Shown here piece by piece: positions 17,387 through 27,250 of a stretch of DNA of 64,000 bases (positions are counted from its first letter, which is position 1; each line of letters begins with the position of its first letter). The stretch comes from Roseiarcus sp963820095 (GTDB taxonomy: Bacteria; Pseudomonadota; Alphaproteobacteria; Rhizobiales; Beijerinckiaceae), in the NCBI GenBank assembly GCA_963820095.1, contig CAWFZA010000041.1:135346-199345 (forward strand), in the 5' to 3' direction. Position numbers and translations under genes: made by a program. The notes under the pieces were generated by a model that worked only from the letters and a program-made list of their open reading frames with translations, made no database searches and had not been told where the DNA came from.

Positions 17387-18508
17387 ATGTCGGCAAGAGA
17401 ACCGCGAAGCGCCTGGTCGGCGCGCGACTGGGCGCAGACGATCGCCCCTTACCGCCGCGCAAGCGCCGCTCGCGGGATCTTCGAGCTCGCGGTTACTTTT
17501 GCGCCATTTGTCGCGGTCTGGACCGCGATAATGATCGCCGCGCAACATGGCCAGTTCTGGCTTTCCGTCGCGCTGGCGCCGCTCGCCGCCGGGCTCCTCA
17601 TTCGCCTGTTCATCATCCAGCACGATTGCGGGCATGGGTCGTTTTTCCCCAGCAAGTTCGCCAACGACTGGGTCGGCCGGGCGATCGGCGTCTTGACGAT
17701 GACGCCCTACGATCATTGGCGGCGCTGCCATGCAATCCATCACGCAACGTCCGGCAATCTCGACCGGCGCGGGATCGGCGACATCAAGACGCTGACTGTG
17801 CATGAGTATTTCGCTCGCGACTGGCGCGGCCGCTTATCCTACCGCCTCTACCGCCATCCACTGGTGATGTTTGGGCTGGGCCCGGCCTACGTGTTCCTCT
17901 TCGAGAACCGCTTGCCGGCCGGCTTCACGCGCCAGGGGGCGATGCCTTGGCTCAGCACCATGACCACCAACGCCGGAATCCTCCTTGCCGCCGGGCTCCT
18001 GGTTGCATGCGTCGGCTTCACGACGCTCCTTATCGTCCATATGCCGATTGTCGTGCTTGCCGCGACGATGGGCGTGTGGCTGTTCTACGTCCAGCATCAA
18101 TTCGAGGCGACGACATGGGACGAGACCACGGATTGGCGCCAGCCTGAAGCGGCGCTGCACGGCAGCTCGCATTACGATTTGCCGCCTGTGCTGCGCTGGT
18201 TCAGCGCCAATATCGGCATGCATCACGTGCATCACCTGTCGAGCGGCGTCCCTTTCTATCGCCTCCCCGAGGTCTTGAGGACCTATCCTGAGCTTCGTGA
18301 AGTCGGGCGGCTCACGCTGTGGCGCAGCATCATTTGTGTCCGTTTGGCGCTGTGGGACGAGGAAACGCGCCGGCTGTTGTCGTTTCGCGAGGCGAGGGCG
18401 GCGCACGCTGATCGTTTGACCAGGAATTCCGTGGGGGTGGCGGCCTCTATCTCTCCCTCAAGGCCTCCGATCCGATTTTGGCCAGCGGCGAAAGAAGGTA
18501 GTCGATGA
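17387..18508 (+). CDS. membrane fatty acid desaturase
   Basis: 373 residues from ATG 17387 (GAGG seven bases upstream). The three histidine boxes of integral-membrane di-iron desaturases are present in order: HDCGHG, HAIHH and HHVHH, with hydrophobic segments between them. It introduces a double bond into acyl chains in the inner membrane using O2 and a reductant such as ferredoxin or cytochrome b5. Box spacing fits omega/delta-type (DesA-like) desaturases. The 3' end overlaps the convergent secretion adaptor gene by 62 bp (18447-18508); the last 30 or so residues beyond the conserved region look unconserved, so the true coding overlap may matter little. Confidence 0.9.
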   Translation: MSAREPRSAWSARDWAQTIAPYRRASAARGIFELAVTFAPFVAVWTAIMIAAQHGQFWLSVALAPLAAGLLIRLFIIQHDCGHGSFFPSKFANDWVGRAIGVLTMTPYDHWRRCHAIHHATSGNLDRRGIGDIKTLTVHEYFARDWRGRLSYRLYRHPLVMFGLGPAYVFLFENRLPAGFTRQGAMPWLSTMTTNAGILLAAGLLVACVGFTTLLIVHMPIVVLAATMGVWLFYVQHQFEATTWDETTDWRQPEAALHGSSHYDLPPVLRWFSANIGMHHVHHLSSGVPFYRLPEVLRTYPELREVGRLTLWRSIICVRLALWDEETRRLLSFREARAAHADRLTRNSVGVAASISPSRPPIRFWPAAKEGSR

Positions 18509-20057
18509 CCCGGCGGGAGTCGGTCCGGATTTCGACGGTGGCGGTCATGCCAGGGGTCAAGGGGATGGTTGCGTTGTCGATCTTCATCGCCGTTTCGTCG
18601 AGCGACACAGTCACAGGAAAAACGAAGCTTTCGGGCTGACCGGGGGCCGTCGGCGCCTCAGGGGCCACATTGGCCGTCGCCGTGGCGTTGGCGAGAGCGC
18701 GTTTGGCGTCCTGCTCCGCGATCGCCGCGGACGCGATATTCACGACCTTGCCATGGAGCGCGCCGAAGCGAGTGAACGGGAAGGCGTCGACCTTGATCAC
18801 CGCGTCCTGACCCGGCTTGACAAAGCCGATATCGAGATTGGCCACGAGCGCTTCGACCTGAAGCTTGCCGCCGATGGGCGTCAGCACGATGAGTTGCTGG
18901 CCGGTGGTGACAACCTGGCCGACGGTGGTGACCGCGAGCTGCTGGACGACTCCGTCCGTGGGCGCATAGAGCCTCGTGCGAGCAAGGCGCGCGTTCGCCT
19001 TGGCGAGCGCCTGACGGGCTTCGTCCGCCTTGCGCGCCGCGTCAGCGAGCTTGTTCTCGTTGTCGGCGATGAACTGAGAGATGGTCTTCGCTTTTTCGCT
19101 GCGCACCGACCGGATCGCCGCGTCGGTTTCAATCAATTGTCCCTGGTCGGACGCGAGCGCGGCCTCCGACTTTTCCAGCTCCTCCTTGGCGTTATAGAGA
19201 TCGATCTTGGTGCCAACATTGAGGTCGATCGCCTGCTGCCTGGTCGAGACGCGCTGGTTCAAGGTCTCCATCAGCTTGTTCTGGAAGGCGATGCTCATGT
19301 TGAGGCGTTTCTGCGTCGCGAGCTTCTCCGACATCTGCCGGTCGAGCGCTTTCAGCGCGTCGGAGAGCTGGGCGAGATCCGCGCGCAAGACGGCCTCTTC
19401 CCGCAACTGGAACTGTTCAGGCAAACCCGCGTCCCAAGCGATCTTCATTTCGGCCTGGCCGGCCAGATTTTCGACCGCCCCGGAATCGGCCGCCGGCGCC
19501 TCATCCTGGCTGCGCGCGTCAAGCCGGTCGCGCGCGTCTTGGCCATTCGTCTGCGCCGCACGCACCGCGTTGATCGCGTAGCGGCGCCGCGCGATCTCGG
19601 CCAGGCCCGCGTTCAGCGCATTCTGCGCGCTCAACACGTCGGCGTTGGCGTCTGCGGGATCGAGCTCCAGGAGCAGATCTCCCGCCTTGACGGTTTGGCC
19701 TTTCACGACGTGGATCGCGGCGATCTTGCCCGGATCAAGCGGCTCGATCACCTTGGCGTAGCCAACGGTCTCGATCTTGCCCGGCGCCGTCGCATGAACG
19801 TCGAGCCGGCCGAAATACGACCAGACCAGCGCCGCCAGCGCACAGGCGCTGATCGTCGCCATCAGCGCGATCGGCAGCGGCGGGGGCGGAGTTTCCAGGA
19901 TTTCGAGCGCGGCTGGCAGAAATTCCCGATCGCGCCCCGAGACTGCGAGCGGAGCCGGCCGCGAAGGCCGAGGTTGAGGCGGGGGCGCGACCGGCGGCGC
20001 AGCGCGTTCGTTCATGCCGGCGCCCTCACCTTGCCCTGATCGGATTGCAGCGCCCAA
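18447..20057 (-). CDS. type I secretion membrane-fusion (HlyD-family) adaptor
   Basis: 536 residues. N-terminal cytosolic Pro-rich tail, one transmembrane helix (about residues 63-85, PIALMATISACALAALVWSY), then a lipoyl-like half-motif (DPGKIAAIHVVKGQTVKAGD), a long coiled-coil hairpin, the second lipoyl half (APTDGVVQQLAV) and a beta-barrel with VALVANLDIGFVKPGQDAVI. The C-terminal PGMTATVEIRTDSRRVIDYL is the HlyD signature. It bridges the inner-membrane ABC transporter to a TolC channel. It overlaps the upstream ABC gene by 46 bp and is translated after it. No TolC gene is nearby. Confidence 0.93.
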   Translation of the reverse strand: MGAAIRSGQGEGAGMNERAAPPVAPPPQPRPSRPAPLAVSGRDREFLPAALEILETPPPPLPIALMATISACALAALVWSYFGRLDVHATAPGKIETVGYAKVIEPLDPGKIAAIHVVKGQTVKAGDLLLELDPADANADVLSAQNALNAGLAEIARRRYAINAVRAAQTNGQDARDRLDARSQDEAPAADSGAVENLAGQAEMKIAWDAGLPEQFQLREEAVLRADLAQLSDALKALDRQMSEKLATQKRLNMSIAFQNKLMETLNQRVSTRQQAIDLNVGTKIDLYNAKEELEKSEAALASDQGQLIETDAAIRSVRSEKAKTISQFIADNENKLADAARKADEARQALAKANARLARTRLYAPTDGVVQQLAVTTVGQVVTTGQQLIVLTPIGGKLQVEALVANLDIGFVKPGQDAVIKVDAFPFTRFGALHGKVVNIASAAIAEQDAKRALANATATANVAPEAPTAPGQPESFVFPVTVSLDETAMKIDNATIPLTPGMTATVEIRTDSRRVIDYLLSPLAKIGSEALRER

Positions 20058-22186
20058 AGGCGAGCATAGAGGCCACCTTCGCGCACGAGTAGCTCTTCAT
20101 GCCCCCCGACCTCGACGATCTCGCCTCTTAGCATTCCCACGATCCGGGAGCAGGGGCGAACCGCCGCCAGGCGATGCGCTATGATGATGACGGTGCGCCC
20201 GCGCACGATCGAGCGCATGTTATCCTGAATGATCCGTTCGCTCTCGTAGTCGAGGGCCGACGTTGCTTCATCGAGGATCAAGATCCGTGGATTGGTCGCC
20301 AAAGCCCGGGCGATGGCGATGCGCTGACGCTGACCCCCAGAGAGATTGGCGCCACGTTCCTCAATCATCGTGTCGTAGCCTTGGGGCAACTGGGCGATGA
20401 ATTCGTCCGCGCCCGCGAGCCGGGCCGCATGCATCACCACCACGCGGGCCACGGCGGGATCGCCGAGCGCGATGTTCTCGTGGATGGTGCGGTTGAAGAG
20501 AATGTTCTCCTGCAGCACTACCCCGATCTGTCGGCGCAGCCAACCCGGATCGAGCTGGCTGATGTCGACGCCATCGAGCATCACCTGACCAGATTGCGGG
20601 CTATAGAGGCGTTGGACGAGCTTGGTCAGGGTCGATTTTCCGGAGCCCGACGGGCCGACGACCCCAATCACCTCGCCTGGCTCGATCGACAACGAGACTT
20701 TTCGCAGGGCGTCGGCCGCGTCCGGCCGGTAGCGCATCGTCACATCGCGAAACTCGATGGCGCCCCGCGGGGGCGGCAAGGTCAGAAGGTTTTGCGGCGC
20801 CGGCTCCGGCGGCGCGTTGAGGATGTCGCCCAGACGCGCGACGGACACCTGCACCTGTTGAAAATCCTGCCACAACTGCGACAGGCGAAGGATCGGCTGC
20901 ACCACCTGGCTCGCGATCATGTTGAAGGCTATGAGTTCGCCGACCGTCATCGTCCCTTCGATCACCGATTGCGCGCCGACAAACAGGATCAGCGCGGTGG
21001 TAACCTTGCTCACATACTGGATGAGATTCTGTCCGAGGGTGCCGGAAATTCCTGCATTGAAGGAGGTGCGGACGTAAGCCGCCAGCCGCTCCTCCCATTG
21101 CGCCTGCATCATCGGCTCGACGCTTGCCGCCTTGAGGGTCTGCGCGCCGACGATCGATTCGACCAGGAACTGCTGCGACCGGGCGCCGCGGTTGAACTTC
21201 TCGTTGATCTGTTCGCGGAGCACCGGCCGGATGAGAGTGGCGATGACGACATAGACTGGTATCGAAGCCAGCACGACCAGAGTGAGCTTGACCGAATAGA
21301 TGAACATCACCACGAAGAAGATCAGCGTGAAGATGAGATCGAGCAGCGAGGTCAGCCCCTGTCCGGTCAGAAAGCCGCGGATCGTCTCGAGCTCGCGCAT
21401 GCGAGCCACCGTCTGGCCGGCAGGACGGGTCTCGAAATAGGCTAGCGGCAGCCGGAAAAGATGACGGAAAAGGCGCCGGCCCAGTTCGACGTCCATCCGG
21501 TTGGTGGTGTGGCTGAGAGTATAGGTCCGCAAGAACTGCAGGATGGTCTCGAACAATCCCAGCGTCACCATGCCCACGATGAGCACGATCAGCGTCGAGA
21601 GGCCTTTGTGGACGAGCACCTTGTCGATGACGAGCTGGAAAAAGATCGGCGTAGCCAGCGCGAACAATTGCACGAACAGCGACGCCACCAGCACATGGGC
21701 AAGCGCGCGCCGGTAGCGCACGATCGAGGGCCAGAACCAGCGGAACCCGAAGGTGGTGGGATCGACGCCCTCCCCGCCAAACCGGCGTGTGATCAGCACC
21801 AGTTCGCCTGAGGATAACGCCGCTATGTCCTCCACGGGCAATTCGTGCGCTGTCCGGGCAATCGGGTCGATCAGCCTCGCCATGCCCTTCGTTGAACCTG
21901 CGCCCAGGACTGCGAAGCCGCCTTCCTTTAGAGCTAGGATCGCCGGATAGGGAATGACGCCGAGGCGCTTTGCGGTGACCCGGCGAAGGATGCGTGACTT
22001 CAGTTTGAGGATATTCGCGCCGCGAACGATATCCTCAGCCTGGGCTCTGCGGCCGGTCAGAGCAAGCTGATGCTTCAGCTGCGCGGGGTCGCCAGCGATG
22101 CGGTAATATCCCGCCACCAACGAAAGCCCACACAGCCCAGAGTCCAATAGTTGCGCCGGCGGAGATCCCATCTCGCTCTTGCCCAT
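20012..22186 (-). CDS. type I secretion ABC transporter with C39-like domain (HlyB family)
   Basis: 724 residues. An N-terminal C39-peptidase-like domain (about 12-135), a six-helix ABC membrane domain (about 155-440), and an ATPase domain with Walker A GPSGSGKS, signature LSGGQRQRIA, Walker B ILILDEATSA and the switch His in IIAHRLA. In the C39-like domain the position of the catalytic Cys still reads GLCGL, but the catalytic His is replaced (GGFAVLG), so proteolysis is not expected. That matches HlyB/RaxB-like C39-like domains that only dock substrates. With the HlyD partner it would export an RTX-type or similar protein in one step. No substrate with RTX repeats is in the window. Confidence 0.93.
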   Translation of the reverse strand: MGKSEMGSPPAQLLDSGLCGLSLVAGYYRIAGDPAQLKHQLALTGRRAQAEDIVRGANILKLKSRILRRVTAKRLGVIPYPAILALKEGGFAVLGAGSTKGMARLIDPIARTAHELPVEDIAALSSGELVLITRRFGGEGVDPTTFGFRWFWPSIVRYRRALAHVLVASLFVQLFALATPIFFQLVIDKVLVHKGLSTLIVLIVGMVTLGLFETILQFLRTYTLSHTTNRMDVELGRRLFRHLFRLPLAYFETRPAGQTVARMRELETIRGFLTGQGLTSLLDLIFTLIFFVVMFIYSVKLTLVVLASIPVYVVIATLIRPVLREQINEKFNRGARSQQFLVESIVGAQTLKAASVEPMMQAQWEERLAAYVRTSFNAGISGTLGQNLIQYVSKVTTALILFVGAQSVIEGTMTVGELIAFNMIASQVVQPILRLSQLWQDFQQVQVSVARLGDILNAPPEPAPQNLLTLPPPRGAIEFRDVTMRYRPDAADALRKVSLSIEPGEVIGVVGPSGSGKSTLTKLVQRLYSPQSGQVMLDGVDISQLDPGWLRRQIGVVLQENILFNRTIHENIALGDPAVARVVVMHAARLAGADEFIAQLPQGYDTMIEERGANLSGGQRQRIAIARALATNPRILILDEATSALDYESERIIQDNMRSIVRGRTVIIIAHRLAAVRPCSRIVGMLRGEIVEVGGHEELLVREGGLYARLWALQSDQGKVRAPA

Positions 22187-22555
22187 CGCGCTAGTTTACC
22201 AAAATTGTCACGTTATTACAGTTATACCTTTATTCTCGACCTTCGCGCAACGACAATGTTTCCTCCACGAATTTGTGGGTGCGCCTGCTGGTGGTCTAGC
22301 GTCGAAATTCTCGCACTATTGAACGCCGGCAAGTTGTGCGTCTCAGTGATATAGTCGCGTTCGCTCGACTGCACGTAATCAGGTTCAACAGAACTCTCTT
22401 GCTGACCGCTCGCATATATTGTGGTTCAAGCTTGCACGAAACCGAGGACCATTGCCGGCATCGGACGCCACTCTAAGTTGCGGAAGCCGGCGAAGGGTTT
22501 CCGATAACTCCTCGGGCGCCCGACCACAGTGGATCCGCTCGGTAAGGAGGCTTTC
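22187..22555. other. intergenic between divergent genes
   Basis: Somewhat AT-richer than its surroundings near 22196-22260, which should hold the promoter of the leftward secretion operon. No gene or repeat recognised. Confidence 0.4.
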
Positions 22556-22822
22556 ATGTGTCGCAACATCCGCCAGCTGTTCAATTTTGAGCCGCCCGCC
22601 AGCGAAGAAGAGATCCGCGCCTCCGCGCTTCAGTTCGTGCGTAAGGTGAGCGGCTTCACGAAGCCGTCGCAAGCCAACGTCGAGGCGTTCGACCGCGCTG
22701 TCGACGAGGTGTCCCAGGCGGCGCGCAAGCTCATTTTTTCGCTCCAGAGTTCGGCTGCACCTCGTGATCGGGATCTCGAGGCCCGCAAGGCGCGGGAGCG
22801 ATCGCGGCTTCGCTACGGATAG
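22556..22822 (+). CDS. DUF2277 family protein
   Basis: 88 residues from ATG 22556, with a perfect AAGGAGG six bases upstream that fixes this start over an earlier in-frame ATG. The sequence MCRNIRQLFNFEPPASEEEI is the hallmark of the small DUF2277 family, followed by FVRKVSGFTKPSQANVEAF and a basic Arg-rich tail. The function of the family is not established; the N-terminal Cys and the helical body are conserved in it. It converges on the DUF1989 gene, whose end is 17 bp away. Confidence 0.85.
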   Translation: MCRNIRQLFNFEPPASEEEIRASALQFVRKVSGFTKPSQANVEAFDRAVDEVSQAARKLIFSLQSSAAPRDRDLEARKARERSRLRYG

Positions 22823-22839
22823 CTGCGTCTCGCGTTCGC

Positions 22840-23690
22840 TCACGGGCCGGGATAGGCGCTGGCGTCGGGGGATCGCCAGCCCCGCAGCCCCCCGTCGGCT
22901 GGACGGAAGACCTCGACCTTGAGCGGATAGCAGCGCGCGGCGTCGCTCGAATGGCCCGCGCCGCAATCGCCGCCTGGGCAGGCCGACAGCGCGCCGATGA
23001 GATCGATCTCGGCGAAGAACTCGATGAAATCGCCGGGACGCGCGGGACTGGCCTTCATGAAGTAGCGGTGGGAGGCGCGCTCAAAGCCGGTGCACATGAA
23101 CACGTTGAGCACGTCGTGGACATGCGCCTCCGCTTCGCGCGAGGAAAGCTTCATCCGTTCCGCCAGCGCGCGCGTGAGGTTCGAATGGCAGCAATGGTGA
23201 TAGTCGTCCCCGGTCAAGAGCCGGTTCGTATACGGATCGCATCGGGTGCCGATGATGTCGTGCACCCCGGCCCCGTCGTCGTCGAAACCGTACCAGCCGA
23301 GCGTGTCGTGGGTGATGGTCGCCATCGGCCGAGATAGGGCAAGGCGCTCCAGAGCCGGGCGCCGGCGGTCACATGGGTCGCGTTGAGCGCGCGCGTCTTG
23401 CCGCTGAAGAACCGCTCGGAGAGATTTGTTGCGCTCCACAGATTGAGGTCGCCGACCTGCGGCCCCTCGATGCTGACGATGCGGAAAAAATGTCCGGCCT
23501 CGACGTCGAACGCCCGCGCCTCGCGCGGCGGCACGACTGTCTCGCCGATCTTCGTCAGCCCCATGCGCGCATTGTCGTAGAAGGCCGCGTCATAGACGGG
23601 CAGCCGGTCGAGCGCGTAGACGGCGACGGGTTTGGCTGCGCGACGCTGGTCTGCGTCCGGGGGAGGCTGCATCTGAGTTCGGTTTGGCAT
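22840..23690 (-). CDS. DUF1989 (urea-carboxylase-associated type) protein, one frameshift
   Basis: About 283 residues when two frames are joined. The N-terminal part (VPPREARAFDVEAGHFFRIV, then GPQVGDLNLWSATN) and C-terminal part (TLGWYGFDDDGAGVHDIIGT, HCCHSNL, HDVLNVFMCTGF, ISPARPGDFIEFFAEIDLI-like stretch) are both typical of DUF1989 proteins, some of which accompany urea carboxylase. The frame changes near 23320-23335, where ALPYL should run into RPMATITHDT. The conserved Cys/His residues fit a metal-binding site. No urea carboxylase genes are adjacent. Given many similar single-base breaks in this window, a sequence error is as likely as a dead gene. Confidence 0.75.
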
Positions 23691-23801
23691 GGCTGCCAAG
23701 TCTAGTTGACGGGAGCGCGGCCGGCAAAGTCGCCCGAGTCTCGTTCCGCCCCGTGCGTTGTGCTACGCAGACATCTCTTGCAGCGAGGTTTGGAGTAAAA
23801 G

Positions 23802-24284
23802 ATGCGGGGCGATCAACAGGTTATTGACTATCTCAACCGAGCGCTGCGGCATGAACTCGCGGCGGTCAATCAATATTGGCTGCACTACCGGATTCTGGAC
23901 AACTGGGGCTACAAGGAATTCGCGAAAACCTGGCGCAAGGAGTCGATCGAGGAAATGCAGCACGCCGACCAGCTGGTTGCGCGGATTTTGTTTCTGGACG
24001 GCCAGCCCAACATGCAGTCGCTCGACCAGCTGAGAATTGGCAAAACCGTCAAGGAAATCCTTGAATGCGATCTTGAGGCGGAAATCCACGCTCGTGAGCT
24101 CTATCTGGAGGCGGCCCGTCGCTGCGATGAGGCCAACGACCGGGTGTCCAGAATCTTGTTTGAGAAATTGACCTCCGACGAGGAGGAGCACATCGACTTC
24201 CTGGAAGCACAGCTGACCCTGGTCGACCAGCTCGGTCTTCAACTCTACGCGCAAAAGCACGTCGGCGAACTGGAAGGCGATTAA
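23802..24284 (+). CDS. bfr: bacterioferritin
   Basis: 160 residues, full length for the family. It stores iron in a 24-mer shell and oxidises Fe(II) at a di-iron centre. Ferroxidase ligands are in place: Glu18, Glu51 and His54 (IEEMQHAD), and the second-half EEEHIDFLE motif. Met52, the axial ligand of the haem shared between subunits, is present, which marks a true haem bacterioferritin. ATG 23802 has GGAG about 7 bases upstream. It is monocistronic; iron-dependent control is expected but no operator was identified by eye. Confidence 0.96.
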   Translation: MRGDQQVIDYLNRALRHELAAVNQYWLHYRILDNWGYKEFAKTWRKESIEEMQHADQLVARILFLDGQPNMQSLDQLRIGKTVKEILECDLEAEIHARELYLEAARRCDEANDRVSRILFEKLTSDEEEHIDFLEAQLTLVDQLGLQLYAQKHVGELEGD

Positions 24285-24369
24285 ACGGCTTGGGCTCCGG
24301 GGCCGGGGCTCGCGCGCGCGAATGATTTCATGGGCTTAGGGGTGCGATTCCGACTAAATGCAAGGCGCT

Positions 24370-25666
24370 TCAGGCCAGGCGCCAGACCGTGACCGGCTCG
24401 GCGTAGCCGCGCACCGGGAGAGGTCCGAGCGGAAGAACCTCGCCGACAGCGTCGCCCGCGGCCTCGCGCACGGCCTCGGAGACGACCAGCTGCGAGCCGA
24501 CCTCTTTGTTGAGGCTCTCGAGGCGCGAGGCCAGGTTCACCGTGTCGCCGATGACCGTATATTCCTTGCGGCGTGGCGAGCCGACGGTCCCGGCCACCGC
24601 CTGACCGATGTGGATTCCGATGCCGAGGCGAATCGGCCAAGGGTCGTCGGCGTTGCTCAAGTCGATGGCGCTGAGCATCTCGCGCGCCGCAGTAACGGCG
24701 TTCGCAGCCTCGAGAGGGTCGTCGATCGGCGCGCCGAAAATCGCGAGCAGCCCGTCCCCCAGGAACTTGTTCACAATGCCGTTGTGCCGGTCGACGACGT
24801 CGACCAGGATTTCGAAGACGGCGTCGAGCCGCGCGACGACTTCGGCGGGCGTGCGCGTGCGCGCGGCCGCGGTGAAGCTGCGGATGTCAACGAACATGAC
24901 GCAGACCCGTCTCATTTCGCTGAGCTCGGCCGCGCCGATTGCGATGCAGCCGCTCGACCACTTGCGGCGAGACGTGTTGACCGAAGAGGTTGGTCACTTC
25001 GTCGCGAGCCGACGCCGCGGCGAGCGCCCGCCGGAAATGGCTCTTGATCGTCGCTCCGACATAGCCGGCCAGCAGGCCGGCCGCGAGAAGGACGGCGCTG
25101 CGCGTCAGATGATAGCCGATGCTGAAGTCTGGGTCCTCGCTTCGCCACTCGAGGTGCAAGATGACCATGGCCAGGGCGAAGAGCTCGACCGCAGCGACCG
25201 CTCCCGTGAAGGCCGAAAGCTTAAAGTCGAGCCGCAGAGTCGAGAGAATGATGAAGAGAAAATAGAGCAGCGCGGTCCACGTCCCGAAAACGGCCGGCGC
25301 GAAGAGATATCCCGCGAGGAGATAGAGCAGAACAGTCGGAAAGCTTGTTTCGACGAACGCGTTCACGTAGCGACCGAACACCGGAAAATTTCGACCGCGA
25401 CGAATGAAGATCGTGAGCAGGCCCGCGGCGAACAGTTCGTATGCGACGAAGGCCGAGAACGCCGCCAACGCAGCCCGCACCGGAAGTCGATCGTGATAGA
25501 TCGACCGGACGAAGCCGGGCGCGAACGCCGCGGCCGAGAGAATTAGAACGAGGATGAAAGCCTGTAGGGCGGCCAGGATGAGCATGCGCCGCCGCTCGCT
25601 GAGCAGAATCTCGCGATTCAGCAGGCGCTGAAATGTGGTGTCGGCAGAGTCAGGGGGACCGTCCAT
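24370..25666 (-). CDS. membrane class III adenylate/guanylate cyclase, one frameshift
   Basis: About 430 residues. The N-terminal half has six predicted transmembrane helices (about residues 28-225), then a linker (DEVTNLFGQHVSPQVVERL) and a class III cyclase domain. Metal-binding aspartates are in CVMFVDIRSFT and NKFLGDGLLAIFG; the later RLGIGIHIGQAVAGTVGSPR and YTVIGDTVNLASRLE elements are complete. The two halves are in different frames and join near 24920-24960. The ATG at 25666 has AAAGGATC upstream. It is a CHASE-less six-helix membrane cyclase producing cAMP or cGMP; the substrate is not decided by eye. One of three class III cyclases in the window. Confidence 0.85.
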
Positions 25667-25705
25667 CTCGATCCTTTCGGCGCGCCGGCGACGCCGAGCC
25701 GTCCC

Positions 25706-26428
25706 TTATTGGGTGAGCTCAAAGCGCGCCGTGACGGTCACGGTCAGCTTGTCCTCGCCTGCCTCGATCGGGGTCGGGGCTGAGGCGCTGGCGGCATAGA
25801 CTCGGGAAAAGGCGACGGGCGGTTGGCGGCCGGCCTCTTCCGTGAGCATCATGAGTCGGCCGATCCTCGCGCCACCGGCGTTGGCGTAGATCTCGGCCTT
25901 GCGCCTGGCGTCGGCCACCGCCAATGGCCGCGCCTTGTCGAGCAGCGCGCTCGGATCGTTGTGGCCAAAGCCGATGCCATAAATCGAGTTGGCGCCGGCC
26001 GTCACGGCTTTGTCGAGGAGGCCGCCTAAGCGCGGCATATCGCGAAGCGTCACAGCGACGTTGTTGCTCACGTTATAGCCGGTGATCGTCGGCGCCGTCT
26101 GTTGGCCCGGCGAGGGTTGCGAGAACATCGGCGAGATCGACATTTCGGAGGTCTGGATGTCGGCAGGAACGACGCCCTCCGACTTGATGAGCGAAACGAG
26201 CGCATTGGCCGCTTTGGCGTTGGCCGCCATCGCCTCGCCCGCGTTCTTTCCGGTGCTCGTCACACCGAGGGTCACCCGGGCGAAGTCGGGCGCGGCGCTG
26301 ACGCTGCCTTCGCCGGTCACTTCGATCCAGCGGTCATTGCTGACGTCGATCGGGCGCTCCAGCGCCGCAGCGGGCGAGACCGCGGCAAGCGTCGCCAGGA
26401 ATGTGATTAAAGCCAACCTGAGCCCCAT
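25706..26428 (-). CDS. SIMPL (DUF541) domain protein, exported
   Basis: 240 residues from the ATG at 26428, chosen because GGGAGGAAA lies just upstream and the signal peptide (LALITFLATLAAVSPAAA) follows directly. The mature protein begins with WIEVTGEGSVSAAPDFARVT and contains TGKNAGEAMAANAKAANALV and the C-terminal EDKLTVTVTARFELTQ, all typical of SIMPL/DUF541 periplasmic proteins. In other bacteria the family has been linked to oxidative stress and envelope functions. It is 40 bp past the start side of the cyclase gene on the same strand and could be transcribed before it. Confidence 0.88.
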   Translation of the reverse strand: MGLRLALITFLATLAAVSPAAALERPIDVSNDRWIEVTGEGSVSAAPDFARVTLGVTSTGKNAGEAMAANAKAANALVSLIKSEGVVPADIQTSEMSISPMFSQPSPGQQTAPTITGYNVSNNVAVTLRDMPRLGGLLDKAVTAGANSIYGIGFGHNDPSALLDKARPLAVADARRKAEIYANAGGARIGRLMMLTEEAGRQPPVAFSRVYAASASAPTPIEAGEDKLTVTVTARFELTQ

Positions 26429-26615
26429 GAGTTTCCTCCCGGCCTTCATCTGTCGCGTATGAGGGATTGGAACGCAATCGCCTGTCGGAATGGCGGCCTC
26501 AGGGCGGGATGGGCCGTCGGCTCCCTGAGACCGTCGAAACTTATCGTCTCTCAAGCCGATCGTTGAGCAAGGCGGCCAAGGCTGCCGGCTCCTCGATCGC
26601 GCGCGCTGGGCTTCC

Positions 26616-27119
26616 TTACGTCTGGGGCTTCGGGGTCGAGCGATAGCGGAAGTCGCAATGGCTCGCTCCGCTCATGATGGTCTGGGTCCGGGTCAGCTTG
26701 ATGCGCGGATCGTAGCCCTCGCAGAACGCGCCGTCGCGGTTGCAGGACAGGATGTCGCCGATGTCGCCAAGCCCCATGGCGCGATAGGTCTCGGCGTAGC
26801 GGCAGCGCTTGACATCGAAGTCGAACACGCCGGGCTTCTCGTCGATGACCTCGATCGTCAGCGCGTCGTCCTTCGACCACAGAGGGAGGATCGCCTTGAA
26901 GCTCTCGAGATCGGCGCCGTCCTCCGCGCGCGAGGCGAATTCTTTCCCCGCGTCGACCGCTGCGCGGCGGATGGCGCGGCGCAGGATGTCGCGCGCCTTC
27001 TCTTCGCCGAGCGTCTGGCGCATCTCGTCATAGATCGGCGCGATGATCGCGGCCTCGATTTTGCGGCGAGCGAGAATGCCGAGCTCGCCATCAGCGCCGT
27101 TATTCGTGCGGTCGTTCAT
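26616..27119 (-). CDS. L-2-amino-thiazoline-4-carboxylate hydrolase-like protein
   Basis: 167 residues from MNDRTN (27119); an earlier in-frame start at 27161 is possible. The sequence KIEAAIIAPIYDEMRQTLGE, then FDVKRCRYAETYRAMGLGDI and LSCNRDGAFCEGYDP match the ATC hydrolase family (the AtcB/L-2-amino-thiazoline-4-carboxylic acid hydrolase Pfam family), with Cys, Asp and Arg residues conserved. Most family members have no proven substrate, so this may be an enzyme of unknown specificity rather than part of thiazoline degradation. It sits alone between the SIMPL gene and a small plus-strand gene. Confidence 0.8.
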   Translation of the reverse strand: MNDRTNNGADGELGILARRKIEAAIIAPIYDEMRQTLGEEKARDILRRAIRRAAVDAGKEFASRAEDGADLESFKAILPLWSKDDALTIEVIDEKPGVFDFDVKRCRYAETYRAMGLGDIGDILSCNRDGAFCEGYDPRIKLTRTQTIMSGASHCDFRYRSTPKPQT

Positions 27120-27250
27120 GACCGAAGCGTGCGACGGGGTCGGGACGGATGTCAAATTCAAAGCTGTCCCCAGATGGTGCTTCGTTGAGGCTTGACGGGG
27201 CTCGACCGCCGTGCCCTCACTCAGCCGGGGTCCAGTAATACAAAATCGAC

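Noticed and set aside
23802..24284. Bacterioferritin as cargo of the encapsulin
   Set aside because: It is 11 kb away on the other strand, is self-assembling and shows no cargo-loading peptide at its C-terminus (HVGELEGD).
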